From NCBI RefSeq assembly GCF_018613805.1, contig NZ_JAGGPL010000014.1:1-64000 (forward strand): a stretch of 64,000 bases of DNA, given 5' to 3'. The stretch is from Arthrobacter sp. ISL-48. Lineage in GTDB: Bacteria > Actinomycetota > Actinomycetes > Actinomycetales > Micrococcaceae. Within the stretch, counting starts at the first letter, position 1. Each line of letters opens with the position of its first letter. Below, one piece after another: positions 8,093 through 16,260 of the stretch. The notes under the pieces were generated by a model, which saw only the letters and a program-made list of their open reading frames with translations, was not told the origin of the DNA and did no database searches. Made by a program: the position numbers and the translations under genes.

Positions 8093-8905
8093 TCAGTACC
8101 AGTTGTGCGACAGGTGGAAGCTCAGCGCACCGCACGGTGACTGGTAGCTCTGCTTGATGTAGTTCAAGCCCCAGTTGATCTGCGTGCGGTAGTTGGTGAG
8201 GTAGTCGGCCCCGGCGCTCGCCATCTTCTCGGCCGGCAGCGACTGGACGATGCCGTATGCACCGCTGCTCGCGTTCGTTGCCGTGGTGGTCCAGTCCGAC
8301 TCCTTGGTCCACAGCGTCTTCAGGCACTGCATCTCGTCAGGGGCCCAACCATACGATGCCAGCTGGCTGGCAGCGTAGGCCTGGGCGCCGGCGGGATCGT
8401 TGACAGCCACAACCGGTGCCGGCGCGGGCTCGGGAGCGGGGGCAGGAGCTGGAGCAGGTGCCTGCACTGGAGCGGGCGCAGGTGCCGGGTCAGCTGCCTG
8501 CGGGGCAACACTGACCTCTGCGGGAGCAGGCGACGGCGAGGCCGGGGCCTGGATCTCGCTCTGCTCAAGACTCAGGTTGGAGTCCACACCGGCCGTTGCC
8601 TCCACCGCATGGGGTTCGCTGGCTGCCACCTGGGCGATGGAGTCGGAAGCCTGGCCTGCGGCGGCCACGCCGACGAGCAGCGCACACGCGGTGGCGAACA
8701 CGGCGGCGCGCTGGCCCAAGGAGGGAATCCTTGCCAGTTTGGACAGCGGTGACTTGGACCGTCCGGAGTTAGACAGCGGCGATTCGGGCCGCGCGGACTT
8801 TGACAGTTGAGCTGCAGATGCAGCTGCCCTTTCGGGGGCGAGTTTTCGCCGGCCGTGGGACTTTGACCCGCTCTGCGGGCGTGGTTCTACCTGGAATTCA
8901 GACAT
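8093..8905 (-). CDS. Secreted lytic transglycosylase-like cell-wall protein
   Basis: The 270-residue protein has a long basic N-terminus, one hydrophobic signal/anchor segment (about 66-84), a Pro-Ala repeat linker (about 135-168) and a C-terminal lysozyme-like SLT domain with a Glu in WTKESDW and the YGIVQSLP stretch. It ends with a Trp-Tyr. This architecture matches actinobacterial transglycosylase/resuscitation-factor-like proteins that cleave peptidoglycan outside the cell. A c-di-AMP riboswitch directly precedes it, and its Shine-Dalgarno GAGAGG lies in the last riboswitch stem, which supports a cell-wall role and ligand-controlled translation. Confidence 0.8.
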   Translation of the reverse strand: MSEFQVEPRPQSGSKSHGRRKLAPERAAASAAQLSKSARPESPLSNSGRSKSPLSKLARIPSLGQRAAVFATACALLVGVAAAGQASDSIAQVAASEPHAVEATAGVDSNLSLEQSEIQAPASPSPAPAEVSVAPQAADPAPAPAPVQAPAPAPAPAPEPAPAPVVAVNDPAGAQAYAASQLASYGWAPDEMQCLKTLWTKESDWTTTATNASSGAYGIVQSLPAEKMASAGADYLTNYRTQINWGLNYIKQSYQSPCGALSFHLSHNWY

Positions 8906-8912
8906 GATTGAT

Positions 8913-9076
8913 CGCCTCTCACACCTGCGGAGTTAGCTGTCGGGTTCGGATGAGGGCATCCGGCCACACGGAAATTCACGTGCTGGCTTAACCCCAAGGG
9001 CGCATAGAGCCCGGGACGTGGGTCCCCCGCCTCTGCCTGGTCAAGAAGAATCCGGGAAGCGGCAGAGCTTGGCGTC
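8913..9076 (-). ncRNA. c-di-AMP riboswitch (ydaO/yuaA class)
   Basis: On the minus strand the leader contains the conserved ydaO blocks in the right order: GCGGGGGACCCA, then TTGGGGTTAAGCC, then CCGAACCCGACAGCTAAC. Closing bases GACGCC (5') and GGCGATC (3') can pair as P1. The ribosome binding site GAGAGG overlaps the 3' strand of P1, 9 nt before the ATG, so control is likely translational. Known members bind cyclic di-AMP and often switch off cell-wall hydrolase and resuscitation genes in actinobacteria. Exact boundaries are approximate. Confidence 0.85.
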
Positions 9077-9084
9077 ATCCGGAT

Positions 9085-9108
9085 GTGTGGCCCGAACGGG
9101 AACCACAC
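9085..9108 (-). other. Stem-loop upstream of the riboswitch
   Basis: GTGTGG and CCACAC form a perfect 6-bp stem with an inner CCCG/CGGG pairing. There is no T tract. It lies between the histidine kinase stop and the riboswitch and may separate the two transcripts or form part of the leader. Confidence 0.35.
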
Positions 9109-9160
9109 CCAAACGACCGTACAGGAGTCTGCCGCTTAAGTCACATTTTGGTAACAGAGA

Positions 9161-10696
9161 TCACGACGCCGGTGTGTTGCCTTGCGCCGCGAGCGTTTTG
9201 ATAGGCAGGCGTAGGGTGAACTCTGTCCGGCCGGGCTTCGACCTCACCTCCACGCTGCCGCCGTGGGATTCCACGATCGATTGGACAATGGACAAGCCAA
9301 GGCCGCTGGTACCCTCTGAAGCGGCCGGACCGGACGCAGGCGCCTTGCCCGCGCGGGACGCGTCTGCGCGGGCAAACCGCGAGAAAACATGGTCCACGAA
9401 TCCAGCAGGGATGCCCGCGCCGTCGTCCGTTACTGTTACCACCGCACCGCCGTCAGTGGACTTGGTTACGCCGGTGACCACCGTGGTCCCGGGCGCCGTG
9501 TGCTTGCGTGCATTGGAGAGCAGGTTGACCATTACCTGGCGCAGCTGCGACGGATCACCGTTGACGACCAGCGGCTCATCGGGAAGTTCAAGATGCCAAT
9601 GGTGGTCCGGGGCAATGACTTTCTCATCGCTGACGGTCTCGATTACCAACTGCGTGAGGTCCACCTCGCTGAGCTTCAGCGGCTGGCCCTCGTCAAGCCT
9701 GGCGAGCAGGAGCAAGTCCTCCACCAACGTTGTCATTCGCTCGGACTGCCTTTGGACCCTTGCCAGGGACTTCCGGCCGTCAGGCGTGAAATTCTCGGTC
9801 ATCCTCATCAGCTCGGTGTAGCCGCGGATGGCCGTCAGCGGGGTTCGCAGCTCATGCGATGCGTCGGCCACAAACTGGCGGACCTTGGTCTCGCTTTTCT
9901 GCCTGGCCTCCAGGGCGTTGGCCACGTTATCCAGCATGAGGTTGAGGGCGTAGCCCACGCTGCCAACTTCCGTTCCTGGATTGGAGTTCGACGGCGGGAC
10001 GCGCACGGCGAGTGCCACCTCACCGGCCTCCAGCGGAAGCCGCGAGACGCGGGTGGCAACTTCAGAGAGCTGCTCCAGCGGTTTCATGGTGCGCCGGATC
10101 AGCACGGTCCCTGCCAGGCCGATCAGGACCAGGCCACCCAACGAAACGAACACAAAGGTCCACACCAGGGACGTGAGGGTGCTTGCCTTGGCGGCAAGCG
10201 GAAGCCCGGTGACCAAGACGTCGGCATTGGCGGTCTTGACAGCAATCAGCCGGTAGTCACCGTTCGAGAGGGGCCGGTCAACGGGCTGCGCGTTCGTTGC
10301 CAATGCGAGCAGGATCTCCTTGTCAGTGCTTGAGAGCGGCGAGCGGGTGGTGTCCGGCGCGAGGAACCCGGCGCTGTTAACCTGTCCGTTCAGGATGCGG
10401 GCGTTCAGAGTCCCCACGCTCTGGCCGCGGGCGTCCAGGGGGTCTCTTCCGTTGTTGAACCCGCCCAAAGGAGGTCGGCCCGGATCGTTGGAAACGTGGG
10501 CTGCCTGGCTTAGCTGGTCATCAAGCTGGCGGGTGAGGAACGAATCCATGGAGGCAAAGCTGAACAGCCCCACGGCGCCGCAGATGCTGACCAGCAGGGC
10601 CATGGCCACCAGGACCAGGCGGGTGCGCAAGTGCCACGTGGCCGGCTTTAGCCAGCTGCGGCCCGGTGTGCGTGCGGCGCCGGAGAGTGAAGGCAT
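9161..10696 (-). CDS. Two-component sensor histidine kinase
   Basis: A 511-residue membrane kinase with TM1 (about 25-47), an extracytoplasmic region, TM2 (about 174-200), HAMP, a HisKA domain with the phospho-accepting His281 in SHELRTPL, and an HATPase_c domain with N box NLLSNARKH, G1 DDGAGIP and G2 GTSGLGLSIV. It resembles the TrcS/TcrY-type kinases of actinobacteria. It starts 2 bp after the stop of its response regulator, so the two are cotranscribed. The stimulus is unknown; the neighbouring wall-hydrolase gene makes an envelope signal plausible but unproven. Confidence 0.9.
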   Translation of the reverse strand: MPSLSGAARTPGRSWLKPATWHLRTRLVLVAMALLVSICGAVGLFSFASMDSFLTRQLDDQLSQAAHVSNDPGRPPLGGFNNGRDPLDARGQSVGTLNARILNGQVNSAGFLAPDTTRSPLSSTDKEILLALATNAQPVDRPLSNGDYRLIAVKTANADVLVTGLPLAAKASTLTSLVWTFVFVSLGGLVLIGLAGTVLIRRTMKPLEQLSEVATRVSRLPLEAGEVALAVRVPPSNSNPGTEVGSVGYALNLMLDNVANALEARQKSETKVRQFVADASHELRTPLTAIRGYTELMRMTENFTPDGRKSLARVQRQSERMTTLVEDLLLLARLDEGQPLKLSEVDLTQLVIETVSDEKVIAPDHHWHLELPDEPLVVNGDPSQLRQVMVNLLSNARKHTAPGTTVVTGVTKSTDGGAVVTVTDDGAGIPAGFVDHVFSRFARADASRAGKAPASGPAASEGTSGLGLSIVQSIVESHGGSVEVRSKPGRTEFTLRLPIKTLAAQGNTPAS

Positions 10697-10698
10697 GG

Positions 10699-11439
10699 CT
10701 AGTCGGCCGGCTTGATGACGTACCCGGCACCACGCACGGTGTGGATCATGGGCGGGTGCACGGCGTCCACCTTTTTGCGGAGGTAGGAGATGTAGAGCTC
10801 CACGATGTTCGCCTGCCCGCCGAAGTCATAGTCCCAGACGCGATCCAGGATCTGGGCCTTGCTGATGACGCGCTTGGGGTTCTCCATGAGATACCGGAGC
10901 AGCTCGAACTGGGTGGCCGTCAGCTGGAGTTCATCGCCGGCCCGGGTCACCTCGCGGGTGTCAACGTTGAGGACCAGGTCTCCCACCACCAATTCGGCGG
11001 TATCCATTGCAGCCACACCGGACCGCTGCACCAGCCGGTGCAGCCGGAGCAGGACCTCTTCCATGCTGAACGGCTTGGTCACGTAGTCGTCGCCGCCGGC
11101 CGCCAGGCCCACGATCCGGTCGTGGACGGCGTCCTTGGCTGTCAGGAAGAGCGCAGGGACCTCCGGCGCAAAGGCCCGGATCCTGCTGAGCAGCTCCACG
11201 CCGTCGAACCCCGGCAGCATCACGTCAAGCACCAGGACGTCCGGGCGGAACTCCTTGGCGAGTTTTACGGCCTCGGGGCCATCGGCTGCCACGGCCACTG
11301 ACCAGCCGGCCATGCGCAGGCCCATGCTCATGAGTTCTGAAAGGCTTGGCTCGTCGTCGACCACCAGGGCACGAATGGGGGAACCGTCCGGATGGGCTAG
11401 CTGGGGAAGGTTGTTTGTCATGGAGTGCGAAGTGGCCAT
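10699..11439 (-). CDS. OmpR-family response regulator
   Basis: The 246-residue protein has an N-terminal receiver domain with the acidic pocket VVDDE, phospho-acceptor Asp72 (LVLDVMLP) and Lys in YVTKPF, and a C-terminal winged-helix DNA-binding domain ending HTVRGAGYVIK. I choose ATG 11439 because GGAGAG lies 7 nt upstream; the longer open frame has no homology. It is the first gene of a regulator-kinase operon. Confidence 0.9.
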   Translation of the reverse strand: MATSHSMTNNLPQLAHPDGSPIRALVVDDEPSLSELMSMGLRMAGWSVAVAADGPEAVKLAKEFRPDVLVLDVMLPGFDGVELLSRIRAFAPEVPALFLTAKDAVHDRIVGLAAGGDDYVTKPFSMEEVLLRLHRLVQRSGVAAMDTAELVVGDLVLNVDTREVTRAGDELQLTATQFELLRYLMENPKRVISKAQILDRVWDYDFGGQANIVELYISYLRKKVDAVHPPMIHTVRGAGYVIKPAD

Positions 11440-12146
11440 GGGACAACTCTCCGATCTGCGGGTTAGCCCGCGCTTTGGGCTTCCTGTGCGCACGCTGTGA
11501 ATCCCAGCCTAGCGAGCTGAACAGGGGTGCCAGATCTCTTCCGCCGAGCAGCTCACGGCCGGTGCGGTTCGATCTACGATCGAGGAACGCCACTATCGCG
11601 CTTACGTGGACGGACTACGTGGACGGACTCAAGGCGGGTTTTTTCTGTCCAGATCTGGGAGAGCTGGACATGACCGGAAAGCGGGACGAGCAATTTCAGC
11701 AAACTAACCCCTCATGAATCTGACGGGGAAATATGCGCTGTAGAGCGAACAAAATTCGTTGAAAGCTGGTTTTTGACCGCTCGTTCTGGAAAACAATTGT
11801 TATTTTATCTACTCCGCAGAATGGTGATCTGAAACACATCGACGGATTTTGTCTCACGATGCGGACGTTTACGTCCATTGTTACTTGCAAGTTCGCATTG
11901 TTACGCTGCACACTTCTAACTGTGAACAAGTACTCAACAGCACCTGCAGCCGCAGAATATTGGCCCAGCACACCCGCTGCTGCCGACATGCGCTGTTGTC
12001 GAATGCACGCCTGACCTTCATACCCCCAGGAAGTTCTTAGGCATTCGCCCCCCCAGCCCAGCGTCGGGCGCCCTCCCCAGGTCTCATTGCGGGGAACACC
12101 AGCATTCGAGCCGCGATGACGGCCATTCACATTGAGGTAAGCATTC
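11440..12146. other. 707-bp intergenic region with short repeats and palindromes
   Basis: No gene is supported. The stretch is clearly less G+C-rich than its surroundings between about 11700 and 11930. It contains a 13-bp tandem repeat TACGTGGACGGAC (11603-11628), a dyad GGACGT-TT-ACGTCC (11863-11876), the 9-bp direct repeat CATTGTTAC (11876-11884 and 11896-11904) and the palindrome ACTTGCAAGT (11883-11892). These sit 240-280 bp before the orphan winged-helix gene and look like operator material for it or for the divergent two-component operon. Confidence 0.5.
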
Positions 12147-13013
12147 ATGTCAGTTGCATCCGGATACGTCCACATCTCAGTTCGTAACGCCAACAAGGGC
12201 GGCCAGCCCTCTGGTCTCCGCCAAGGCTTTGGCGCCCGCCCCGCGTTCGCCCCGGCGGCCCCCGGCACCAGCTTCCCGGCGCCCGGCTATGCCCCCCAGG
12301 GCTACAACCCGAACTCCTACGGGCAGCTCCGCGCAGTCCAGCCTGCGGAAGCTGCACCCATGACCGCTCCCACCCCGGTGGTGTCAGGGCCCAACGCTGT
12401 CCGCCCGGTGGCCAACGACAACGTGGCGAGGGGCTTCGTCCTGTATATGGGCATCGACGAAGAGACTGCCGCCGCCGCCGGAACCTCAATCGCCAAGCTC
12501 GCCCAGGAAATCCGCGCCTACGCCCAGTCCCTGGTCACCGGTGCCGAGAGCTACGCCGCCGTCGCGGTGGCGCCCGCCGGGACCCCGGGTTCCGCGCTCG
12601 ACGTCGTACGTTCCACTTTCGGTGATCCCACCGTGAACGCGCGGCAGCGCACCGAGACGAACCGGCTGCAGCAGGCGCAGGACCCGCGTCCGTCCGGCGT
12701 CCTGATCGACCTCGCCCGCCGCGAAGTACACCTTGACGGCGAGTCCCTGAACCTGACCTTCAAGGAGTTCGAACTCCTGAACTACCTTGTGGAGAACGGC
12801 ACCCGCACCGTGGGCCGCGACGAACTGCTCGAAGGCCTGTGGCGCAACGCCGAAGAGGTTCCCAACGAGCGCACTATCGACGTCCACATCCGGCGCCTCC
12901 GCTCCAAGCTGGGCCGCCTTGCCAACACCGTCCGCACCGTGCGCGGCCAGGGCTACCGGTTCTACGAGCACCCCGAAGTTGTCGTCTGGGCAGCTCCGGA
13001 ATACTCGATCTAG
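12147..13013 (+). CDS. Orphan winged-helix (OmpR/PhoB-type) transcriptional regulator
   Basis: The 288-residue protein has no receiver domain. Residues 1-80 are Pro/Ala/Gly-rich and probably disordered, 90-150 form a small unassigned domain (VLYMGIDEETAAAAGTSI is its start), and about 185-280 is a PhoB-type winged helix with the recognition region NERTIDVHIRRLRSKLG and the wing RGQGYRFY. GAGGTAA precedes the ATG. Lacking a phosphorylation site, it must be controlled by another signal or by its level. A strong terminator follows. Confidence 0.75.
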   Translation: MSVASGYVHISVRNANKGGQPSGLRQGFGARPAFAPAAPGTSFPAPGYAPQGYNPNSYGQLRAVQPAEAAPMTAPTPVVSGPNAVRPVANDNVARGFVLYMGIDEETAAAAGTSIAKLAQEIRAYAQSLVTGAESYAAVAVAPAGTPGSALDVVRSTFGDPTVNARQRTETNRLQQAQDPRPSGVLIDLARREVHLDGESLNLTFKEFELLNYLVENGTRTVGRDELLEGLWRNAEEVPNERTIDVHIRRLRSKLGRLANTVRTVRGQGYRFYEHPEVVVWAAPEYSI

Positions 13014-13026
13014 TCTTACCTCGCAC

Positions 13027-13062
13027 AAAAGCGCCCGTGCCCACTCAGGGACGGGCGCTTTT
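13027..13062 (+). terminator. Terminator after the winged-helix gene
   Basis: AAAAGCGCCCGT and ACGGGCGCTTTT form a perfect 12-bp stem with a 12-nt loop, ending in T4 on the plus strand. Confidence 0.8.
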
Positions 13063-13143
13063 GCGCGTTCTGGCCGCCTGCGCATTGGCCTCGGAGCTGG
13101 TGGCGGTGGCGCTTGGCTTAGGCGGCGGCGCTAGGCTTGGGGC

Positions 13144-13671
13144 ATGAGCGACCACCACATCAAGCGCCTCGTGATCATGCGCCACGCGAAGGCGGACTGG
13201 CCTGGCGGGGTGCCGGATCACGAGCGGCCGCTGGAAGAGCGCGGCCACCGTGAAGCGCCGCTGGCCGGGAAATGGCTGGCCAAACACGACGTCGTCCCCG
13301 ATTTCATCCTGTGTTCCAGTGCTCTCCGCACGCGCCAGACGTGCACCTGGGTATGCTCGGAACTCGGCGACAAGGCGCCGACGCCGAAACTCGAGGACGG
13401 CCTGTACGCGGCCTCAGCGCTTCGCATGCTCACAGTGGTCAACCATGTACCCGACACTGTCACCACCCTGATGCTCATCTCGCACATGCCCGGAGTGCAG
13501 GACCTTGCCATGCACCTGGCCTCGCGCGACTCCGACCATGACGCATACATGGATGCCGCCACGAGGTACCCCACTGGCGCGCTCACCGTCCTGGAAACGG
13601 AAAAATCGTGGGCCGAGCTGGATGGGCAGGACGCCCGGCTCACCAAATTCAAGGTTCCACGGGCCCACTGA
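13144..13671 (+). CDS. sixA: SixA-type histidine phosphatase
   Basis: The 175-residue protein is a histidine-phosphatase-superfamily member with the catalytic RHA motif (MRHAKADW; Arg13, His14), a second Arg in SSALRTRQT and the distal His in LISHMPGV. SixA enzymes remove phosphate from phosphohistidine proteins, but some relatives act on small phosphates. TAGGCT lies exactly 6 nt before the ATG, so the mRNA is probably leaderless. Confidence 0.8.
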   Translation: MSDHHIKRLVIMRHAKADWPGGVPDHERPLEERGHREAPLAGKWLAKHDVVPDFILCSSALRTRQTCTWVCSELGDKAPTPKLEDGLYAASALRMLTVVNHVPDTVTTLMLISHMPGVQDLAMHLASRDSDHDAYMDAATRYPTGALTVLETEKSWAELDGQDARLTKFKVPRAH

Positions 13672-13688
13672 CTGCACCTGCGGGAGGG

Positions 13689-14597
13689 CTAGCTTGTTAG
13701 TGACCCGGCGATCTCCCGCAGCAACCCGGCGGCGTGGCGGATCCCGGGGCTTGCCGTCATGGTCCTGCGGTGTACGATCCCCACGTGGCGCACCTGGACG
13801 GGGTTGACTAAGGGTACGGACACCACGTCGTCGGGAAGGCCTGGCCTGCCGAGACGGGGGACCAGGGCCACGACGGCCGCCTGGTCAACGAGCGCAATGT
13901 GGGTGGCGAAGTCCGGATCGTAGACCCTGATGTCCGGGACCCGGCCCAGGTCGGAGAAGATCCGCAGCAGCGCCTCGTTGCAAATGGCGCCGTGCGGTGT
14001 GCTGACCCATCGCTCGCCAAGCAGGTCAGACGGTTCCACGGCGTCCCGCCCGGCCAGCGGGTGGCTGCGATGCACCAGCAGGTCCGCGATGTCCTCGCAC
14101 AGCCATTCCAGGCTCATGTGCTCGGGGATCACCAGCGGAACCGAGTTCCAGTTGTGCACCACGCCAAGATCGGCCTCGCCGTTTGCCACCCGGGCCACGG
14201 CTTCGCGGGGATCCTCGGCCAGCACGCTGACGTCCAGTTCGGTCCCTGAGGAGGCCAGCCTTCCCAGCATCGGCCCCACCAGCCCACGGCATGCGGTGGA
14301 GAATGCGACCACCTTGAGGCGGCCGCTCGGTTTGGCCGGGTCCGCCAGCAGCGTGGACTGCAGTTCCTCGAGTTCGGCAAGGATCCGGCGGCCGTAGGCA
14401 GCCAGGGCGAGCCCCCGCTCCGTCAGCAGTACCCCGCGCCCGCGGCGCTCCAGGAGCGCAAAGCCGGCCTGCTTCTCCAGCTTCTTGACCTGTTGGGAGA
14501 CCGCGGACGGACTGAAACCTATGACGTCCGACGCAGCTATGACAGAACCGTGCTGCTCAATCGCTGTGAGCGCCCGAAGCGAACCAATGTCGATCAT
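13689..14597 (-). CDS. LysR-family transcriptional regulator
   Basis: A 302-residue LysR protein with an N-terminal helix-turn-helix (SLRALTAIEQHGSVIAASD through SAVSQQVKKLEKQ) and a periplasmic-binding-like effector domain. It is divergent from an EamA exporter with only 73 bp between starts, the usual layout for a LysR that controls its neighbour. I start at MIDIGS (14597); a Met five residues upstream is possible. Confidence 0.85.
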   Translation of the reverse strand: MIDIGSLRALTAIEQHGSVIAASDVIGFSPSAVSQQVKKLEKQAGFALLERRGRGVLLTERGLALAAYGRRILAELEELQSTLLADPAKPSGRLKVVAFSTACRGLVGPMLGRLASSGTELDVSVLAEDPREAVARVANGEADLGVVHNWNSVPLVIPEHMSLEWLCEDIADLLVHRSHPLAGRDAVEPSDLLGERWVSTPHGAICNEALLRIFSDLGRVPDIRVYDPDFATHIALVDQAAVVALVPRLGRPGLPDDVVSVPLVNPVQVRHVGIVHRRTMTASPGIRHAAGLLREIAGSLTS

Positions 14598-14670
14598 GAA
14601 GCAAACGTACACGATGGGCGGCTGAATTCAACGCTGGTCCTTCATCCGGGGCTCTGCCAAGGTTAGGAGC

Positions 14671-15711
14671 GTGAACCTTCGCCATTCCCTCCTCGCTGCC
14701 CTGGTCGCTGTACTGTGGGGCCTGAACTTTGTGGCCATCGACTTCGGCCTGCACGCCAATGGCCGCGACGTTCCACCGCTGCTGTTCGTCGCCATGCGTT
14801 TTGTCCTGGTGGTCTTCCCCTGGATCTTCTTCATCAGGAAACCGGACGTCAGCTGGAAGGCGATCATCGGCGTCGGCCTTTTCATGAGCGCCGGCCAGTT
14901 CGGGCTCCTCTACCTCGCCATGGCACTTGGCATGCCGGCAGGCCTTGCCTCCCTGGTGCTCCAGGCCCAGGTTCTGCTCACGGTCCTGCTGGCCGCCGGA
15001 TACCTCGGCGAGCGGCCCAGCGGCCGCCAGCTTGCCGGCGTCGTGCTTGGCGTCGCAGGGCTGGTGGTGGTGGCTGTGGGCCGGAGCGCCGTGGCGCCGC
15101 TGCTTCCGCTGATTATCGTCCTGGCGGCAGCGCTGTCCTGGGCCACAGGCAACATTATTGTGCGCAAAGCCAGGGCCGCGTCCGGGCTCGGTCTGGTGGT
15201 CTGGTCCGGTGCCGTGGTGCCACTGCCCCTCGCAGGGCTTTCGCTGATCATCGACGGCCCGGCGTCTGTCCTGGGAACGCTCATGGACCTGCAGCCCGCT
15301 ACCGTCCTCAGCGCGCTCTATACAGCCGTCTTCGCGTCGCTGGTGGGATATGGAATCTGGAACCGCCTGCTGGCCAGTTACCCGTCGTCGGCGGTGGTGC
15401 CCTTCACGCTGTTGGTGCCCGTGGTGGGGATGAGCGCCGCATGGTTGGCGCTGGGGGAGGTGCCGTCACCTGCCGAACTGGCCGGCGGTGTGCTCCTCCT
15501 GGGGGGAGTGGCGACGGCGGTGCTCACCCTGGCCGGCGCTCGGACTCAACGACGGGAAGCTGCGGCGGAACCCGGTTTGGACGCTGGTTTGGGTGCCGGT
15601 TTGGGCGCGCCCGCAGCCGTTGGTTTGCGGACGGGGGAAGCCGACGACGGCCGCTTGGCTGTCGCGGCTGGAACCCGTGCTGCGGGGGTGCGGGAGCCGG
15701 ACGCGCGCTGA
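14671..15711 (+). CDS. EamA/DMT-family metabolite exporter
   Basis: The 346-residue protein has ten hydrophobic segments in two EamA repeats, typical of drug/metabolite transporters such as the O-acetylserine/cysteine exporter. GGAG precedes the GTG start. The tail beyond residue about 290 is Ala/Gly-rich and non-homologous; its coding sequence overlaps the convergent membrane-protein gene by 166 bp. Regulation by the divergent LysR is likely. The substrate is not identifiable. Confidence 0.8.
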   Translation: MNLRHSLLAALVAVLWGLNFVAIDFGLHANGRDVPPLLFVAMRFVLVVFPWIFFIRKPDVSWKAIIGVGLFMSAGQFGLLYLAMALGMPAGLASLVLQAQVLLTVLLAAGYLGERPSGRQLAGVVLGVAGLVVVAVGRSAVAPLLPLIIVLAAALSWATGNIIVRKARAASGLGLVVWSGAVVPLPLAGLSLIIDGPASVLGTLMDLQPATVLSALYTAVFASLVGYGIWNRLLASYPSSAVVPFTLLVPVVGMSAAWLALGEVPSPAELAGGVLLLGGVATAVLTLAGARTQRREAAAEPGLDAGLGAGLGAPAAVGLRTGEADDGRLAVAAGTRAAGVREPDAR

Positions 15712-16235
15712 GCGGGCGTGCCATGGGCATAAGGGCGTTGGGAGGGAGCGCGCTGGCTGCCGCCGGCTCTCTTGGCGCCGGCGCTCGCCGCCGGCCGACG
15801 GGCAGCGGAAGCGGGCCGCCTTCTGGGCTTCGACTGCCGGGAGGGCCGGAGGCGTTTGGCTCCAGGCCAGACGGCTCCGGCGAACAGGACCAGCAGGGTG
15901 GCCGCCGCGGAGGCCGCGGCCAAGTAGAAGTAGATGTCCGAATCCTGGGTGGTTACCGCCGTACCCAGGGCAGCCGCGTCCTGGTTGAAGGCCAGCCCCC
16001 ACATCCGCAGGAACGCAATAGAGAAACCGATGAACATGCTGGTGCCGGCGCCGGCGGCAACCACGGCAAGATAGCGGCCGCGGGCAAACACTTCCGCCAC
16101 CGCCGCAACGTAAGCCACGGCCACGAGGCCCAGGAACGTGAACAACACAGGCTCTTCCAGTGTGATGGCCGTCAGCACCAGCATGCCAAGGGCAGCCAGA
16201 GCCGCTCCGATGGCGGTTTTTCCGCTATTCCCCAT
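15546..16235 (-). CDS. Four-TM membrane protein with basic Ala/Pro tail (unknown)
   Basis: About 229 residues: four hydrophobic helices in the first 130 residues, then a 100-residue Arg/Lys/Ala/Pro/Ser-rich cytoplasmic-looking tail. I do not recognise a named family. It lies 25 bp after the TetR gene and reads in the same direction, so it may be the last gene of the YhgE operon. Start is MGNSGKT (16235); an upstream ATG at 16247 is possible but lacks space for a ribosome site. The tail is coded antisense to the EamA tail. Confidence 0.65.
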   Translation of the reverse strand: MGNSGKTAIGAALAALGMLVLTAITLEEPVLFTFLGLVAVAYVAAVAEVFARGRYLAVVAAGAGTSMFIGFSIAFLRMWGLAFNQDAAALGTAVTTQDSDIYFYLAAASAAATLLVLFAGAVWPGAKRLRPSRQSKPRRRPASAARRPAASAGAKRAGGSQRAPSQRPYAHGTPAQRASGSRTPAARVPAATAKRPSSASPVRKPTAAGAPKPAPKPASKPGSAAASRR

Positions 16236-16260
16236 GCGGTCAATCATCTCCGAAGGGAAG

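Noticed and set aside
8400..8500. GC-rich repetitive tract as a CRISPR or VNTR
   Set aside because: It encodes the Pro-Ala linker of the wall hydrolase in frame; there are no spacers.
11696..12268. 190-codon minus-strand frame in the 11.4-12.1 kb gap
   Set aside because: Composition is not protein-like, it lacks a ribosome site and it overlaps the start of the winged-helix gene antisense.
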